A stretch of 64,000 bases of DNA from Alphaproteobacteria bacterium. GTDB taxonomy: Bacteria; Pseudomonadota; Alphaproteobacteria; Paracaedibacterales; VGCI01. Of the stretch, positions 18,100 to 27,821 are shown one piece after another. The stretch covers positions 186,001 through 250,000 of the forward strand of contig VGCI01000001.1 in the NCBI GenBank assembly GCA_016870095.1, given 5' to 3'. A model generated the notes under the pieces. The model worked only from the letters and a program-made list of their open reading frames with translations. It searched no databases and was not told the DNA's origin. How positions within the stretch are numbered: position 1 is the first letter of the stretch; each line of letters opens with the position of its first letter. Made by a program: the position numbers and the translations under genes.

Positions 18100-18861
18100 A
18101 TGGTAAATCCTATTATTATAATTCCGTCTCGTTTAGCTTCGCAGCGATTGCCCAATAAACCTTTATTGGATATTGGGGGAGAGCCAATGGTTGTTCGAGT
18201 GTGGCGTTGCGGTATGAATGCGGGAATAGGCCCGGTCTTTGTTGCTTGCTGTGGTCCTGAAATAGAAAAAGTAATTACACAAGCTGGTGGGCAAGCCGTG
18301 ATTACAGATCCGGATTTGCCGAAGGGATCAGATCGCATACATGCAGCCCTAAAAGAAATTGAGACTCAAAACTCTAACGAAGAGTATGATGTTATAATTA
18401 ATTTACAGGGAGATTTACCAATTATTAGCGCTTCTCTAATCAAACAGGTGTTGGCGCCTTTGTCTAATCCTGCAGTGGATATCGCAACCCTTGCTGCACC
18501 TATTTTAGATGCAGAAGTTTTAAAAAATGTTAACGTCGTCAAGGTTGCTATTGCTGCTTCTCAAAAAACAAGTTCGGGGGAAAAAATTGGCAGAGCTTTA
18601 TATTTTTCCCGTAGTCCCATTCCTTCAGGGGGTCAAGAACACTATCATCATATTGGAATCTATGCGTATCGCCGACCAGCTCTTGAGGCATTTATTAAGT
18701 TGCCAGTATCGCCTTTAGAAACAGCTGAACAATTAGAACAATTGCGAGCCTTGGAAGCGGGTATGCGCATTGATGTATCAATTGTTTCGGAAGTTCCGCC
18801 CAGTGTGGATACTAGAGAAGACTTAACCTACGTTCGGCATATTTTAACCGGCGAGCTCTAA
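18100..18861 (+). CDS. kdsB: CMP-KDO synthetase
   Basis: The 253-residue enzyme activates KDO with CTP for lipopolysaccharide inner core synthesis. It has the nucleotidyltransferase start IIPSRLASQRLPNKPLL, then GGQAVITDPDLPKGSDRI and VINLQGDLPII, and a C-terminal LETAEQLEQLRALEAG, all matching KdsB. AAGAGG lies 8 nt before the ATG. KDO implies an LPS-type outer membrane. Ends about 20 bp before a hairpin shared with the convergent gene. Confidence 0.96.
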   Translation: MVNPIIIIPSRLASQRLPNKPLLDIGGEPMVVRVWRCGMNAGIGPVFVACCGPEIEKVITQAGGQAVITDPDLPKGSDRIHAALKEIETQNSNEEYDVIINLQGDLPIISASLIKQVLAPLSNPAVDIATLAAPILDAEVLKNVNVVKVAIAASQKTSSGEKIGRALYFSRSPIPSGGQEHYHHIGIYAYRRPALEAFIKLPVSPLETAEQLEQLRALEAGMRIDVSIVSEVPPSVDTREDLTYVRHILTGEL

Positions 18862-18875
18862 AAACTTAAGTTCAT

Positions 18876-18902
18876 AAAAAACCCCCCTCAATAGGAGGGG
18901 GG
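18876..18902 (-). terminator. Rho-independent terminator (bidirectional hairpin)
   Basis: Eight-base stem CCCCCCTC against GAGGGGGG, loop of about 5. On the minus strand it is followed by six T, so it mainly terminates the gene ending at 18955; it also sits 20 bp past kdsB. Confidence 0.85.
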
Positions 18903-18954
18903 AAAAGTGAATTCATACGTATTCGTATGATTTGCAATTTATATCTTTTAAGTT

Positions 18955-19623
18955 CTACTTCGTCATAACGGCTTTTGGATGTTTTTCTTCGGATTTATTG
19001 ACAATCGGTTTGCTACCATCTTCTGAATAGCTGTGTTGAAGTTCAGCATCAAGAGCTTCTTGCTTTTTTTTCGCATCTGCCATTTCTTTGTCTTTCTGTT
19101 TTTGATCCATCATTTTTTGCCAGTCTGAAACTTTTGTCTTGGGGGTAACGGGATCGTGCGTTACTTTTCCAGGAGTTGGTTTTGAGTGAGGGGCAGCGGC
19201 AGGTTTGACAACTGGGGCCGTAGCAGGTTTTACAGCAGGTTTTGCAGCTGGTGCAACTTTTTCTGCGGTATGAGGAGCAGCTGGTTTTTGGACTTTTTCG
19301 GATTGATTGACAACCTTGCCAGGAAAGGTTTTGTGAACGCCCTCAAGTGTTTTATGTTTTTCTTCTGCAAGTTTCCTTTCTTTAGCTTCTTTTTCTTCTT
19401 TCATTTTTTCTTCCCAGTTAAGAAGCTTATTTTGGTCCTTTTTGTTGGGAGCTGCGACAACAGCCATTTTGCCGTCAACTGTTTTGCTGACATAATGGTC
19501 ACTTTCTTCTTTGCTCATCTTTGAATCAGGATTTGAGTCAACTAGGGTTTCAGCAAAGGAAGTGCTAACCATAAAACTCATGACAGCGGCACAAATAATA
19601 GAAAAATGGGTCTTCTTTAACAT
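18955..19623 (-). CDS. secreted Lys/Ala/Pro-rich protein of unknown function
   Basis: 222 residues with a signal peptide (MLKKTHFSIICAAVMSFMVSTSFA). The mature part is low-complexity and strongly charged: a Lys/Glu-rich helical stretch (about 60-95, EEKMKEEKEAKERKLAEEK), a Pro/Ala/Val/Lys region with repeats of AxKPAxAP type (about 110-155), and another charged segment with DQKQKDKEMADAKKKQ. A GGAGG lies upstream of the ATG. I recognise no domain; it resembles other small charged exported proteins in this window (27822, 32729). Confidence 0.75.
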   Translation of the reverse strand: MLKKTHFSIICAAVMSFMVSTSFAETLVDSNPDSKMSKEESDHYVSKTVDGKMAVVAAPNKKDQNKLLNWEEKMKEEKEAKERKLAEEKHKTLEGVHKTFPGKVVNQSEKVQKPAAPHTAEKVAPAAKPAVKPATAPVVKPAAAPHSKPTPGKVTHDPVTPKTKVSDWQKMMDQKQKDKEMADAKKKQEALDAELQHSYSEDGSKPIVNKSEEKHPKAVMTK

Positions 19624-19817
19624 GAAATCCTCCTAAAAAAAATTGATAGAAATAACGTACTTCAAATTTCCATATAGTTTTCTGGGTAGAAAAATCAATG
19701 GATTTGAAGGAAAATATTGCAAATTTCCTGTATATTATTTAATAAATTTCTTTACTATTTTTTTATATTTTTCGTGTACAGAAATTAGCAAAATCGTTTT
19801 TCATGAAACTTTTCTTA

Positions 19818-19846
19818 AAGACATCCTTCACCTGGTTTGCTATAGT
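19818..19846 (+). promoter_or_regulatory. possible promoter of the SRP RNA
   Basis: AAGACA at 19818-19823 and TATAGT at 19841-19846 are spaced 17 bp, and transcription from about 19851 would give the mature 5' end of the SRP RNA. The -10 is 5/6 to consensus and the -35 is 4/6; function is inferred only. Confidence 0.45.
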
Positions 19847-19850
19847 TTTT

Positions 19851-19950
19851 GCGGGAGACCGGCCTTAGACGCTTTCCTTGCTAACCTGGTCAGATCCGGA
19901 AGGAAGCAGCCATAACGAGTTCTAGGCGGGTTAGGGTTTGGTCTCCCACT
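19851..19950 (+). ncRNA. ffs: SRP RNA (4.5S-like)
   Basis: About 100 nt. The hallmark apical domain is present: GGTCAGATCC, then GGAAGGAAGCAGCC. The ends GGGAGACC and GGTCTCCC pair. It forms the signal recognition particle with Ffh for membrane protein targeting. The position just upstream of dnaX is conserved in alphaproteobacteria. Exact ends are approximate. Confidence 0.95.
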
Positions 19951-19982
19951 GAATGATATAATGCGACCCTATTGAAAGATGA

Positions 19983-21701
19983 ATGACGAAGTCGATGACA
20001 CAGCCCCAGTCAACACTACCTTCACAAATGCCCTATCGTGTTCTCGCACGTCAATATCGCCCTCAAAAATTATCTGAGTTGGTTGGCCAAGATCTTCTTG
20101 TAAAAACCCTTGCGCAAGGAATTGAGCGTAATCGTTTGCCGCATGCTTTTCTCCTCCATGGCATTCGGGGGGTGGGAAAAACAACAACCGCCCGCATCCT
20201 GGCTAAAGCCTTAAATTGTTTGGGTGCTAATGGACAGGGTGGCCCAACTCCGGATCCGTGTGGAGTCTGCGACTCTTGCGTAGCTATTATAGAGGACCGA
20301 CATCTTGATGTATTGGAAATGGATGCAGCCAGCCGTACCGGCGTCGATGATGTCCGTGAAGTTATTGAAGCCGCTCGGTATAAGGCTGTAACGGGCCGCT
20401 ATAAAATTTATATAATTGACGAAGTCCATATGCTTTCCAAAAGTGCATTTAATGCACTTTTAAAGACATTGGAAGAACCACCTCCCCACGTAAAGTTTAT
20501 ATTTGCGACCACAGAAATTCGTAAAGTTCCTGAAACGGTAATGTCTCGTTGTATGCGTTTTGATTTAAATCGAATTGCCCCTAAAGTCCTTTTTGATCAT
20601 TTCTCATCTATTATGACACAAGAAAATTTGACCGTAGAAGAAGAAGCATTATCTTTGATTGTACGGGCGGCCGATGGCTCAGCTCGAGATGGTTTATCCT
20701 TACTTGATCAAGCAATTGCATTATCTGAAGGTGTCATAACAACTTCAACTGTCCGGGATATGTTAGGGCTTGTGGATCGCGGTCTCATTTTTTCTCTTCT
20801 AAAGTTCCTTTTACAAGGGCAAATCGGCGAATCTTTAAGTCAAGTTCGTGAGCTATATCGACGAGGGGGGGATCCCGTTGTCCTGGTCGAAGATCTTCTT
20901 GATCTTGTCTACTGGTTGACGTGTTTAAAGACAGCTCCTCATTTACAGCAAGATGTCACCTGGCCGGAAAGTGATAGACGTCAAGGAATAGAAATTGTTC
21001 AAAATATTTCTTTGCCAGCCTTAATGCGAATTTGGCAAGTTTTACATAAAGGTTATGAAGAAGTCGTTCGCTCCCCCATGACAGCTCAGGCTGCAGAGAT
21101 GGTTTTGGTTCGTGTTGGATATCTTAGTGATTTACCACAAGCAGATGAACTTTTAGCTGCTCTTCAAGGTGTATCGCGTACCATGCCAGCTGCCTCTCCA
21201 TCTCAATCTCATTCACCGGTGTCATCTTTTCAACACGTTACGAACTCAGCCATTCCAAATTTGGTACCACCAATGGCGTCCGAGAAAGTGACTCTGATTG
21301 CGGAAGAATCACCTACAGGGCTAGATGCCCCAACAACCTCATCTTTGCCACCAATTCCTCCCACCTTCTCCGGTCTCCTTGAAATGTTACAAGCAGCTAA
21401 AGAGCCCATTTTATATAGTAATACTCTTCAAGATATTCATTTAGTATCTTATGCACCGGGATCTTTGACGATTCGCTTGGCGGAAACAGCATCAAAAACA
21501 TTACCTAATCAATTGCGTCAAGTCTTGGAAAAGATGACGGGACAAGCCTGGATTGTCGATGTTGTTTTAGAGGGAGGCGAACCTACAATGGCTCAGCAAC
21601 AAAAATCTGCCCACGAAGCACAAGTTAAGATAAGTCAGGATCACCCTCTCGTTCAGTCATTGATCGAGACTTTTCCAGGTGCCACCATAACAGCAAAATA
21701 G
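19983..21701 (+). CDS. dnaX: DNA polymerase III subunit gamma/tau
   Basis: A 572-residue clamp-loader ATPase. Near the N-terminus: YRVLARQYRPQKLSELVGQ, Walker A GIRGVGKTT (60-68), a zinc site with Cys79, 93, 96 and 99 (CGVCDSC), and the DEVHMLSKSAFNALLKTLEEPP Walker B/sensor region. Domain III and a Pro/Ser-rich linker follow, then a C-terminal tau-like region. I did not find a clear slippery site for a gamma form. It starts 33 bp after the SRP RNA and is followed by ybaB. Confidence 0.96.
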   Translation: MTKSMTQPQSTLPSQMPYRVLARQYRPQKLSELVGQDLLVKTLAQGIERNRLPHAFLLHGIRGVGKTTTARILAKALNCLGANGQGGPTPDPCGVCDSCVAIIEDRHLDVLEMDAASRTGVDDVREVIEAARYKAVTGRYKIYIIDEVHMLSKSAFNALLKTLEEPPPHVKFIFATTEIRKVPETVMSRCMRFDLNRIAPKVLFDHFSSIMTQENLTVEEEALSLIVRAADGSARDGLSLLDQAIALSEGVITTSTVRDMLGLVDRGLIFSLLKFLLQGQIGESLSQVRELYRRGGDPVVLVEDLLDLVYWLTCLKTAPHLQQDVTWPESDRRQGIEIVQNISLPALMRIWQVLHKGYEEVVRSPMTAQAAEMVLVRVGYLSDLPQADELLAALQGVSRTMPAASPSQSHSPVSSFQHVTNSAIPNLVPPMASEKVTLIAEESPTGLDAPTTSSLPPIPPTFSGLLEMLQAAKEPILYSNTLQDIHLVSYAPGSLTIRLAETASKTLPNQLRQVLEKMTGQAWIVDVVLEGGEPTMAQQQKSAHEAQVKISQDHPLVQSLIETFPGATITAK

Positions 21702-21716
21702 AAAGAGGATAATACC

Positions 21717-22040
21717 ATGAAAAATATTAATCAAATGATGAAACAGGCTCAACAATTACAAGAAAAAATGGCTGAGATGCAAGAGCGCATGAATCAAGTT
21801 GAAATGACAGGCACATCGGGGGGAGGTATGGTCAAAGTGACCGTGAATGGTAAAAGTGAATTAAAGGGAATTTCTATTGATCCTTCTTTGCTGGATCCAA
21901 AAGATGTTGAAGTGTTGGAAGATTTGATTATCGCTGCTTTCAATGAAGCCAAGATAAAAATTGAAACACATGTGGCCGAAGAAATGGGTAAAATTACAGG
22001 GGGATTGGGTTTGCCTGCAGGAATGAAATTACCTTTTTGA
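21717..22040 (+). CDS. ybaB: YbaB/EbfC nucleoid-associated protein
   Basis: 107 residues: a coiled N-terminal helix (MMKQAQQLQEKMAEMQERM), then the YbaB core VEMTGTSGGGMVKVTVNGKSE and the helical segment LEDLIIAAFNEAKIKI. These dimers bind DNA and organise the nucleoid. GAGGATA lies upstream of the ATG, 15 bp after dnaX. The usual third gene, recR, does not follow; a secreted patatin gene does. Confidence 0.95.
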   Translation: MKNINQMMKQAQQLQEKMAEMQERMNQVEMTGTSGGGMVKVTVNGKSELKGISIDPSLLDPKDVEVLEDLIIAAFNEAKIKIETHVAEEMGKITGGLGLPAGMKLPF

Positions 22041-22218
22041 GGTTTTCCTTCCCCTTATAATAAAGTCATCTAGGGAAATGGAAAGAGTTTTAAATTTTTT
22101 TTCTGTTAAGCTCTTCTTCTTAAAAATTATATATTCTTCATCATTTAATGAAACATTAATATTTTTACATTCATAATACTTATTATATTATGAAATTAAT
22201 GGACGTTGGAAAAATTGT

Positions 22219-23859
22219 ATGATTAAGAATTTATCCACTTTGGCACTTATCGTAGGGTTTACCAGTCAATCTCTAGCATCACAACCCCAAGTTCCATTTC
22301 AACCCAATCCTCGTCCTCAAACTGCACCGATAAGTAAAGGGAATGTGGCACCAGCTATTCCGAACAGAAATCTATCGACAGGGGGAAGACAAAATTTGTC
22401 ATCTGCACCAATAAACAGTGGACGTCTTCTTCCTTCACCGCCAATAAATGCCTTAATTCAACCCGGCGAACTTCCGGGGGAAATAGATGAAACAATAAAA
22501 GATCGAATTTGCCGAAAAGTTCCTACAAGAGCTCTTCGAATACTTTCTATTGATGGGGGGGGAGTGCGGGGCATTATTCCAAGTCTTGTCGTGCAAGAGA
22601 TTGAAAAAGTGCTTGAATTGCCTATTAGTATTATCATGGATGCTTTCGGGGGTACATCGGTTGGCGGTATACTTTCTTTAACGTATACAAAGCCGAAAGC
22701 CATGAGAGATGGAGTTCAGATTGGATTAGAAGCTGCTTATACTGCCGACGAGATTGTGGATCTAAGCTCTAGTATTTCCAAAGCAATATTTGAATCTGGA
22801 AAGAGTGTTGTGAATTTAGTGCAGAAGGGTGCTTTTTATGAGAAGGGTCCCTTAATTAATGTTTTGGCTAAATATTTTGGTGATACAAAAATTTCTCAAA
22901 CTTTAAAACCAGTCTACATAACCGCTTTTGATTTGAATAGTGAAAGTACTTTTATTATTTCTACCACCCTAGCAAAATATGGTCTAAAGAGAAACGAAAC
23001 ACGCAAAGATGCAAATAGAATGCCATTGAGCACCGAAGGTTCTGATCCTAAGATTAGCCTTCCAAGTAATATTCAGAAAAAAGAATGGCCTTTCGATCTT
23101 AGTTATATTGATGCAGCAAGGGCTACCAGTGCGGCACCACTCTATTTCCCCGTACAACCTCTCGTAATAGATGCTGACTCAAAAACTAAAATGCAATTGG
23201 TGGATGGGGGAGTGGGGAACAATAATCCTGTTAACACGGTTGTTCGCGAAATAGATAAAGCATATTGTACTCCTCCCGCAATTAAAGTTCTTTCTTTGGG
23301 TACAGGTGTAGCGAATCAATACTATGGAGATAAAGATTTTCAAGTGCAGGGTGGCCCTTTACGCATGCTCGCGCCCACCATCACAGGTTTGTTTAGAGTT
23401 CAAGAAGAAAACGCCAATGATTCCTTAAAAGATAAAGTTTCTATTAGAAACGATCTTCTAGCCGTGAAGGATAAAGCTTTTATCAGAAACGAACTCTCAC
23501 CCTTAAAAAGTGAATACTATCGATTTCAAGTTTACTTGGAAAGAGGTCTGGATAAGCTTGATGATGCAAGTCCAAGAATGCTTAAACTGTTAGAAGCTAA
23601 AGGTAAGGAAATCATTAGTAGCGCAAATTTTAAGAGGTATTTAATTGCCCTGCAGCAAGATTTGTGCAACGAGGGCGTATATTGTGCTCGTGAAAAATTG
23701 GCTCGGAAAGAAGGATTACATAAAAAAATGTGTCCTACGTCACGTGTGGCTTGTGTTATCAACCCAATAAACACAAACCCGACAATAACACCGCAAAAAA
23801 GAAATTCTTTGCCGACAGTTAATTCCATCCGACCATCTTCAAGGACCGGAATAAATTAG
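22219..23859 (+). CDS. secreted patatin-like phospholipase
   Basis: 546 residues: signal peptide (1-20), a Pro/Asn/Gln-rich linker (about 21-95), then a patatin domain. The oxyanion motif DGGGVRG is at 112-118, the nucleophile motif GTSVGG at 145-150 with Ser147, and the catalytic Asp in DGG at 329-331, followed by NNNP. All catalytic residues are present, so activity as a lipid acyl hydrolase is likely. Secreted patatins are known virulence effectors in several intracellular bacteria (Pseudomonas ExoU, Legionella VipD), but nothing here shows a translocation route beyond the signal peptide. Two near-repeats (IRNDLLAVKDKA and IRNELSPLKSE) occur late in the domain. Confidence 0.93.
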   Translation: MIKNLSTLALIVGFTSQSLASQPQVPFQPNPRPQTAPISKGNVAPAIPNRNLSTGGRQNLSSAPINSGRLLPSPPINALIQPGELPGEIDETIKDRICRKVPTRALRILSIDGGGVRGIIPSLVVQEIEKVLELPISIIMDAFGGTSVGGILSLTYTKPKAMRDGVQIGLEAAYTADEIVDLSSSISKAIFESGKSVVNLVQKGAFYEKGPLINVLAKYFGDTKISQTLKPVYITAFDLNSESTFIISTTLAKYGLKRNETRKDANRMPLSTEGSDPKISLPSNIQKKEWPFDLSYIDAARATSAAPLYFPVQPLVIDADSKTKMQLVDGGVGNNNPVNTVVREIDKAYCTPPAIKVLSLGTGVANQYYGDKDFQVQGGPLRMLAPTITGLFRVQEENANDSLKDKVSIRNDLLAVKDKAFIRNELSPLKSEYYRFQVYLERGLDKLDDASPRMLKLLEAKGKEIISSANFKRYLIALQQDLCNEGVYCAREKLARKEGLHKKMCPTSRVACVINPINTNPTITPQKRNSLPTVNSIRPSSRTGIN

Positions 23860-23877
23860 ATATTTTAAAACTATATT

Positions 23878-26526
23878 TTAGCTGCGCAACCGCAATAAAG
23901 CTTCTTCAATTTTTGCTTTGCGTACGCCAAAGGCTTCCACCCGGTCTTGCATTTCTTCAATAATTTCAGGTTTAGCTTTTTCCATAAAGTCAGTATTAGA
24001 TAGCCTGTTATGGCAGCTTGAGATTTCTGCGGTGACTTTTTTAAATTCGTCCTCAAGTCGTTTGATCTCCATTGGGACATCAATGGAGCCGCCCAATGGC
24101 AAAATAACGGGGGTATTACCGGCCAGAAATTGCACAGCTTCTTTTATGATTCCTGGTTTTTCTGGGAAGACACTTATTGTTTCGACGCGTCCCAACCTCA
24201 TTAGAATGGCTTCATGTCGTGTCAGACGAGCTTGAATTTCTGGGGTTACTTCATAAACATGCAAAGGGAGTAGAGATCCGGGAGGAATATTGAACTCTGC
24301 ACGGCGTGATCGAATACCATCAATGACCTGAACAATCCAATTCATTTCTTGAGCAGCAGATAAATCGATTATTTCAGAGTTTGTCTCGGGCCAAGGTTGA
24401 AGAATGAGTAATCCCTGACGCGCATTTGTGAACTCTTTCCAAAGAATTTCGGTCATAAATGGAATAAAGGGGTGGGCAATTTTTAAAATTTCCACGAGGG
24501 CCCAAGCAGCTGTCTGGCGAGCCTCTGTAGCTAAGATTTCGTCCTTGAAAATGGGTTTGAGGAATTCGAGATAATAATCGCAATAAATTCCCCAAACAAA
24601 TTGATAAACATGATTTGATGCATCGTCAAATCGATAGGCGTCCAAAGCAAGTGTTACCCGTTTAGCGAGGGCTATGGTTTCCCCAACCATCCATTGATTG
24701 ATTGTATGTTGACATAATTTTGGATCAAAGTTTTCATCGAATACACAGTCATTCATTTGTAAAAAACGAGCGGCATTCCATATTTTTGTCATGAAATTTC
24801 GGCCACTCTCAATACGGGCCTCACCCAGCTTTAAGTCTCGTCCGGGAACGGCCAGAGAGGCTAAAGTAAAGCGCAAAGCATCAGTCCCATACTTATCCAT
24901 ATATGCTAAGGGGTTTATAACATTTCCTTTTGTCTTAGACATTTTCGAGCCTTTTTCATCTCGAACCATTCCGTGAATGTAAACCGTTTTAAAAGGCACT
25001 TCCTTTGTAAAGTGTAGGCCCATCATCATCATCCTTGCGACCCAAAAAAAGATAATATCAAAGCCAGTGTCTAAAACATCTGTTGGATAATAGCGTTGCA
25101 GTTCTGGTGTATTTTCTGGCCATCCTAATGTTGAAAAAGGCCATAGAGCAGATGAGAACCAGGTATCCAAAACATCTGTGTCACGGGTTAATACTGTAGC
25201 GTTTCCATAATGGGAATCTGCAGCTGTCTGGGCTTGCTCTTCTGTTTCTTCCACAAAAGTATGCCCATCGGGTCCGTACCAAACGGGTACCTGGTGTCCC
25301 CACCAAATTTGACGAGAAATACACCAAGGTTGAATGTTGCGTAACCATTCAAAATAAGTGGCAGCACTATGGTCGGGTAAAAATTTTGTGCGCCCTTCTT
25401 CTACGGCTTTAATAGCAGGTATAGCTAAAGTTTTTGCATCAACAAACCATTGATCGGTTAACCAAGGTTGAATCTGAATACCGGATTTTTCTCCATAGGG
25501 AACAGCATGCACATTGGGTTCTACTTTTTCTAAAAGCTCGGCAACTTCTAAATCAGCAAGAACTTTCGCGCGGGCGGTTTCAATACTTAAACCTTGGTAC
25601 ACCGGGGGTACGGACTCATTAAGATGAGCACTCTTATCGAAGATATTAATTAAAGGCAGATTATGACGCTGACCGACTTCAAAGTCATTAAAATCGTGAC
25701 CTGGTGTAATTTTAACAGCGCCACTGCCTTTTTCAGGGTCACAATATTCATCTCCGATAAGGGGAATGGTTCGGTCTGTGAGGGGCAAATGAAGGTTTTT
25801 TCCAATAAGATGTTTATATCGCTCATCATCGGGATGAACGGCAACAGCAACATCTCCCAATAGGGTTTCAGGGCGTGTGGTTGCAACAATAATAAATTGG
25901 TCAGAATTATCCACAAGTGGATAGCGAATATACCACAAATTTCCTTTGGTTTCTTGAGAAATAACTTCTAGATCGGATACCGCTGTTTGAAGTTTGGGAT
26001 CCCAATTAACAAGTCGCTTATCTTTGTAGATGAGCCCCTCTTTGTAGAGAGATACGAAAACTTTTAGAACTGCGCGACTTAAGCCTTCATCAAGTGTAAA
26101 ACGCTGGCGTTTCCAGTCGGGAGAGATTCCCAAACGTCGTTGTTGGCTGACAATCATATCTCCCGATTCTTTTTTCCATTCCCAAATTTTTTCAATAAAA
26201 GTTTCCCGCCCCAAATCTTGACGGCTAATTCCTTGTTCAGCAAGTTGACGCTCGACAACAAATTGAGTCGCAATGCCGGCATGATCTGTTCCCGGTTGCC
26301 AAAGAACATCAAATCCTTGCATGCGTTTAAAACGAATAAGAATATCTTGAATGGTATAAGTTAGGGCGTGACCCACATGCAAACTTCCCGTTACGTTTGG
26401 GGGAGGCATCATAATTGTATAGGGTTTTTTTTGAGATGAAGGGTTGCATGCAAAAGCTCCAGACGCTTCCCATGCTTCGTATATTTCTCCTTCTTGGGAT
26501 TGGGGATCAAATAATTTCTCAAGCAT
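23878..26526 (-). CDS. valS: valyl-tRNA synthetase
   Basis: 882 residues, a class I synthetase. The HIGH-type motif is in PPPNVTGSLHVGHALT, and KMSKT of the KMSKS loop follows GSKM; the editing domain has TTRPETLLGDVAVAVHP. The C-terminus has the coiled-coil tail typical of ValS (KRLEDEFKKVTAEISSC). It is convergent with the patatin gene (18 bp apart) and has no terminator visible between them. Confidence 0.97.
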   Translation of the reverse strand: MLEKLFDPQSQEGEIYEAWEASGAFACNPSSQKKPYTIMMPPPNVTGSLHVGHALTYTIQDILIRFKRMQGFDVLWQPGTDHAGIATQFVVERQLAEQGISRQDLGRETFIEKIWEWKKESGDMIVSQQRRLGISPDWKRQRFTLDEGLSRAVLKVFVSLYKEGLIYKDKRLVNWDPKLQTAVSDLEVISQETKGNLWYIRYPLVDNSDQFIIVATTRPETLLGDVAVAVHPDDERYKHLIGKNLHLPLTDRTIPLIGDEYCDPEKGSGAVKITPGHDFNDFEVGQRHNLPLINIFDKSAHLNESVPPVYQGLSIETARAKVLADLEVAELLEKVEPNVHAVPYGEKSGIQIQPWLTDQWFVDAKTLAIPAIKAVEEGRTKFLPDHSAATYFEWLRNIQPWCISRQIWWGHQVPVWYGPDGHTFVEETEEQAQTAADSHYGNATVLTRDTDVLDTWFSSALWPFSTLGWPENTPELQRYYPTDVLDTGFDIIFFWVARMMMMGLHFTKEVPFKTVYIHGMVRDEKGSKMSKTKGNVINPLAYMDKYGTDALRFTLASLAVPGRDLKLGEARIESGRNFMTKIWNAARFLQMNDCVFDENFDPKLCQHTINQWMVGETIALAKRVTLALDAYRFDDASNHVYQFVWGIYCDYYLEFLKPIFKDEILATEARQTAAWALVEILKIAHPFIPFMTEILWKEFTNARQGLLILQPWPETNSEIIDLSAAQEMNWIVQVIDGIRSRRAEFNIPPGSLLPLHVYEVTPEIQARLTRHEAILMRLGRVETISVFPEKPGIIKEAVQFLAGNTPVILPLGGSIDVPMEIKRLEDEFKKVTAEISSCHNRLSNTDFMEKAKPEIIEEMQDRVEAFGVRKAKIEEALLRLRS

Positions 26527-26588
26527 AAATATATCTCTTTATTGTAGCATAATGATTTCCCATCAATAGCGGATTTTGAGGGAAAAGG

Positions 26589-27548
26589 CTATAACAACGA
26601 CGCTAGATATTCTAAGTCAGGGGGCAAGGGAATATTAAAGGTCATAAATTCTCCAGTTGTTGGGTGAATCAATCTGAGTTCAAATGCATGAAGAGCTTGT
26701 CTAGGAAACGCAAGAATTTCGGGTGCAAATGATTTCTTTGCCCATTTGGGGATGCGACTATAGACGGGATCCCCAATCAAGGAATGATTGATATGGGCCA
26801 TATGAACACGAATTTGATGAGTTCGCCCGGTTTCTAAGTCACACCGAATCAGAGAGATGCTTTGCGATACATCGTCTTTTGCAAAATAGCGTTTGAGAAC
26901 CTGATAATGAGTTAGAGCCGATTTCCCTCCGCTGGTTACAACGGCCATTTTTTGCCGGTTTTGTGGACTGCGGCCAATATCCCCTTCAATTACTCCTTCT
27001 TTCGGTTGGGGAATCCCCCACACAAAGGCCCAATATGAGCGACTTAAGGTACGTTTGGCAAATTGGGCACTTAGACCCTGATGGGTTTTGTCATTTTTTG
27101 CCACAACCATCAACCCACTCGTTTCTTTGTCGAGTCGGTGAACAATACCGGGGCGACGAACGCCTCCAATACCGGATAAGCTTTCTTTACAATGGGCCAA
27201 AAGGGCATTTACAAGGGTCGAGTTGCGGTGGCCGGGTGCAGGGTGAACGACCATTCCGGCAGGTTTATTCAAAATTAACAAATCAGTATCTTCATAAACA
27301 ATGTCGAGCGGTATATTTTCAGCTTGAGGAAAAGCATTAACAGCCGGGGGAATTGTAAGGGTATAAATTTCCCCTTCTCGTATCATGCGCGAAGCGGATG
27401 TGATAATTTCGCCACTACAACGGAGTCGAGAATCATCCATTAGAGCTTTAATGCGTGTGCGGGTAAGTTGGGTTAGGTGCGTTGTTAAAAACTTATCTAG
27501 TCTTTGTTTTTTTTCACCTTTTTCAACTTTAATGGTGATAATTTCCAC
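26589..27548 (-). CDS. rluD: 23S rRNA pseudouridine synthase RluD
   Basis: 319 residues: an N-terminal S4 domain (RLDKFLTTHLTQLTRTRIKALM), then the RsuA/RluD catalytic core with HRLDKETSGLMVVAKN containing the active Asp, and GRTHQIRVHMAH. It modifies positions in helix 69 of 23S rRNA. GTG start at 27548, with AGGA 8 nt upstream. The usual neighbour rpoH is not here. Confidence 0.95.
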   Translation of the reverse strand: MEIITIKVEKGEKKQRLDKFLTTHLTQLTRTRIKALMDDSRLRCSGEIITSASRMIREGEIYTLTIPPAVNAFPQAENIPLDIVYEDTDLLILNKPAGMVVHPAPGHRNSTLVNALLAHCKESLSGIGGVRRPGIVHRLDKETSGLMVVAKNDKTHQGLSAQFAKRTLSRSYWAFVWGIPQPKEGVIEGDIGRSPQNRQKMAVVTSGGKSALTHYQVLKRYFAKDDVSQSISLIRCDLETGRTHQIRVHMAHINHSLIGDPVYSRIPKWAKKSFAPEILAFPRQALHAFELRLIHPTTGEFMTFNIPLPPDLEYLASLL

Positions 27549-27645
27549 TCAATTATTCCTATTTACGATTTGTTGTTTTAAAGCACTCTTCTTTTATGTA
27601 CGCATCTTCTGTCAAAAAATCCAGAAAACGTTTGTAGAACTTTAG

Positions 27646-27675
27646 TTGCATTTTTTGTAAAAATTTGTCTAGAAT
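27646..27675 (+). promoter_or_regulatory. possible sigma70-type promoter
   Basis: TTGCAT at 27646-27651 and TAGAAT at 27670-27675 with an 18-bp spacer, facing the gene at 27822. Transcription would begin about 27683, leaving a leader of about 140 nt. Inferred from sequence match only. Confidence 0.35.
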
Positions 27676-27821
27676 GGCACTCGTATCTCGCAATAAATGT
27701 GCAAAAACATTCAACCTATGATTGTAAAAAGTTTGTGATTTTACGGGAGTTGAAGGGTAGATTCGGTTAGTGATAATCTGAACCCTTGAGTGAAAGAACT
27801 ATAATTAAGAAAGGATAAAAA

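Noticed and set aside
27800-27805. TATAAT just before the gene at 27822 as a promoter
   Set aside because: The start point would cut off the Shine-Dalgarno site, and no good -35 is present at the right distance.
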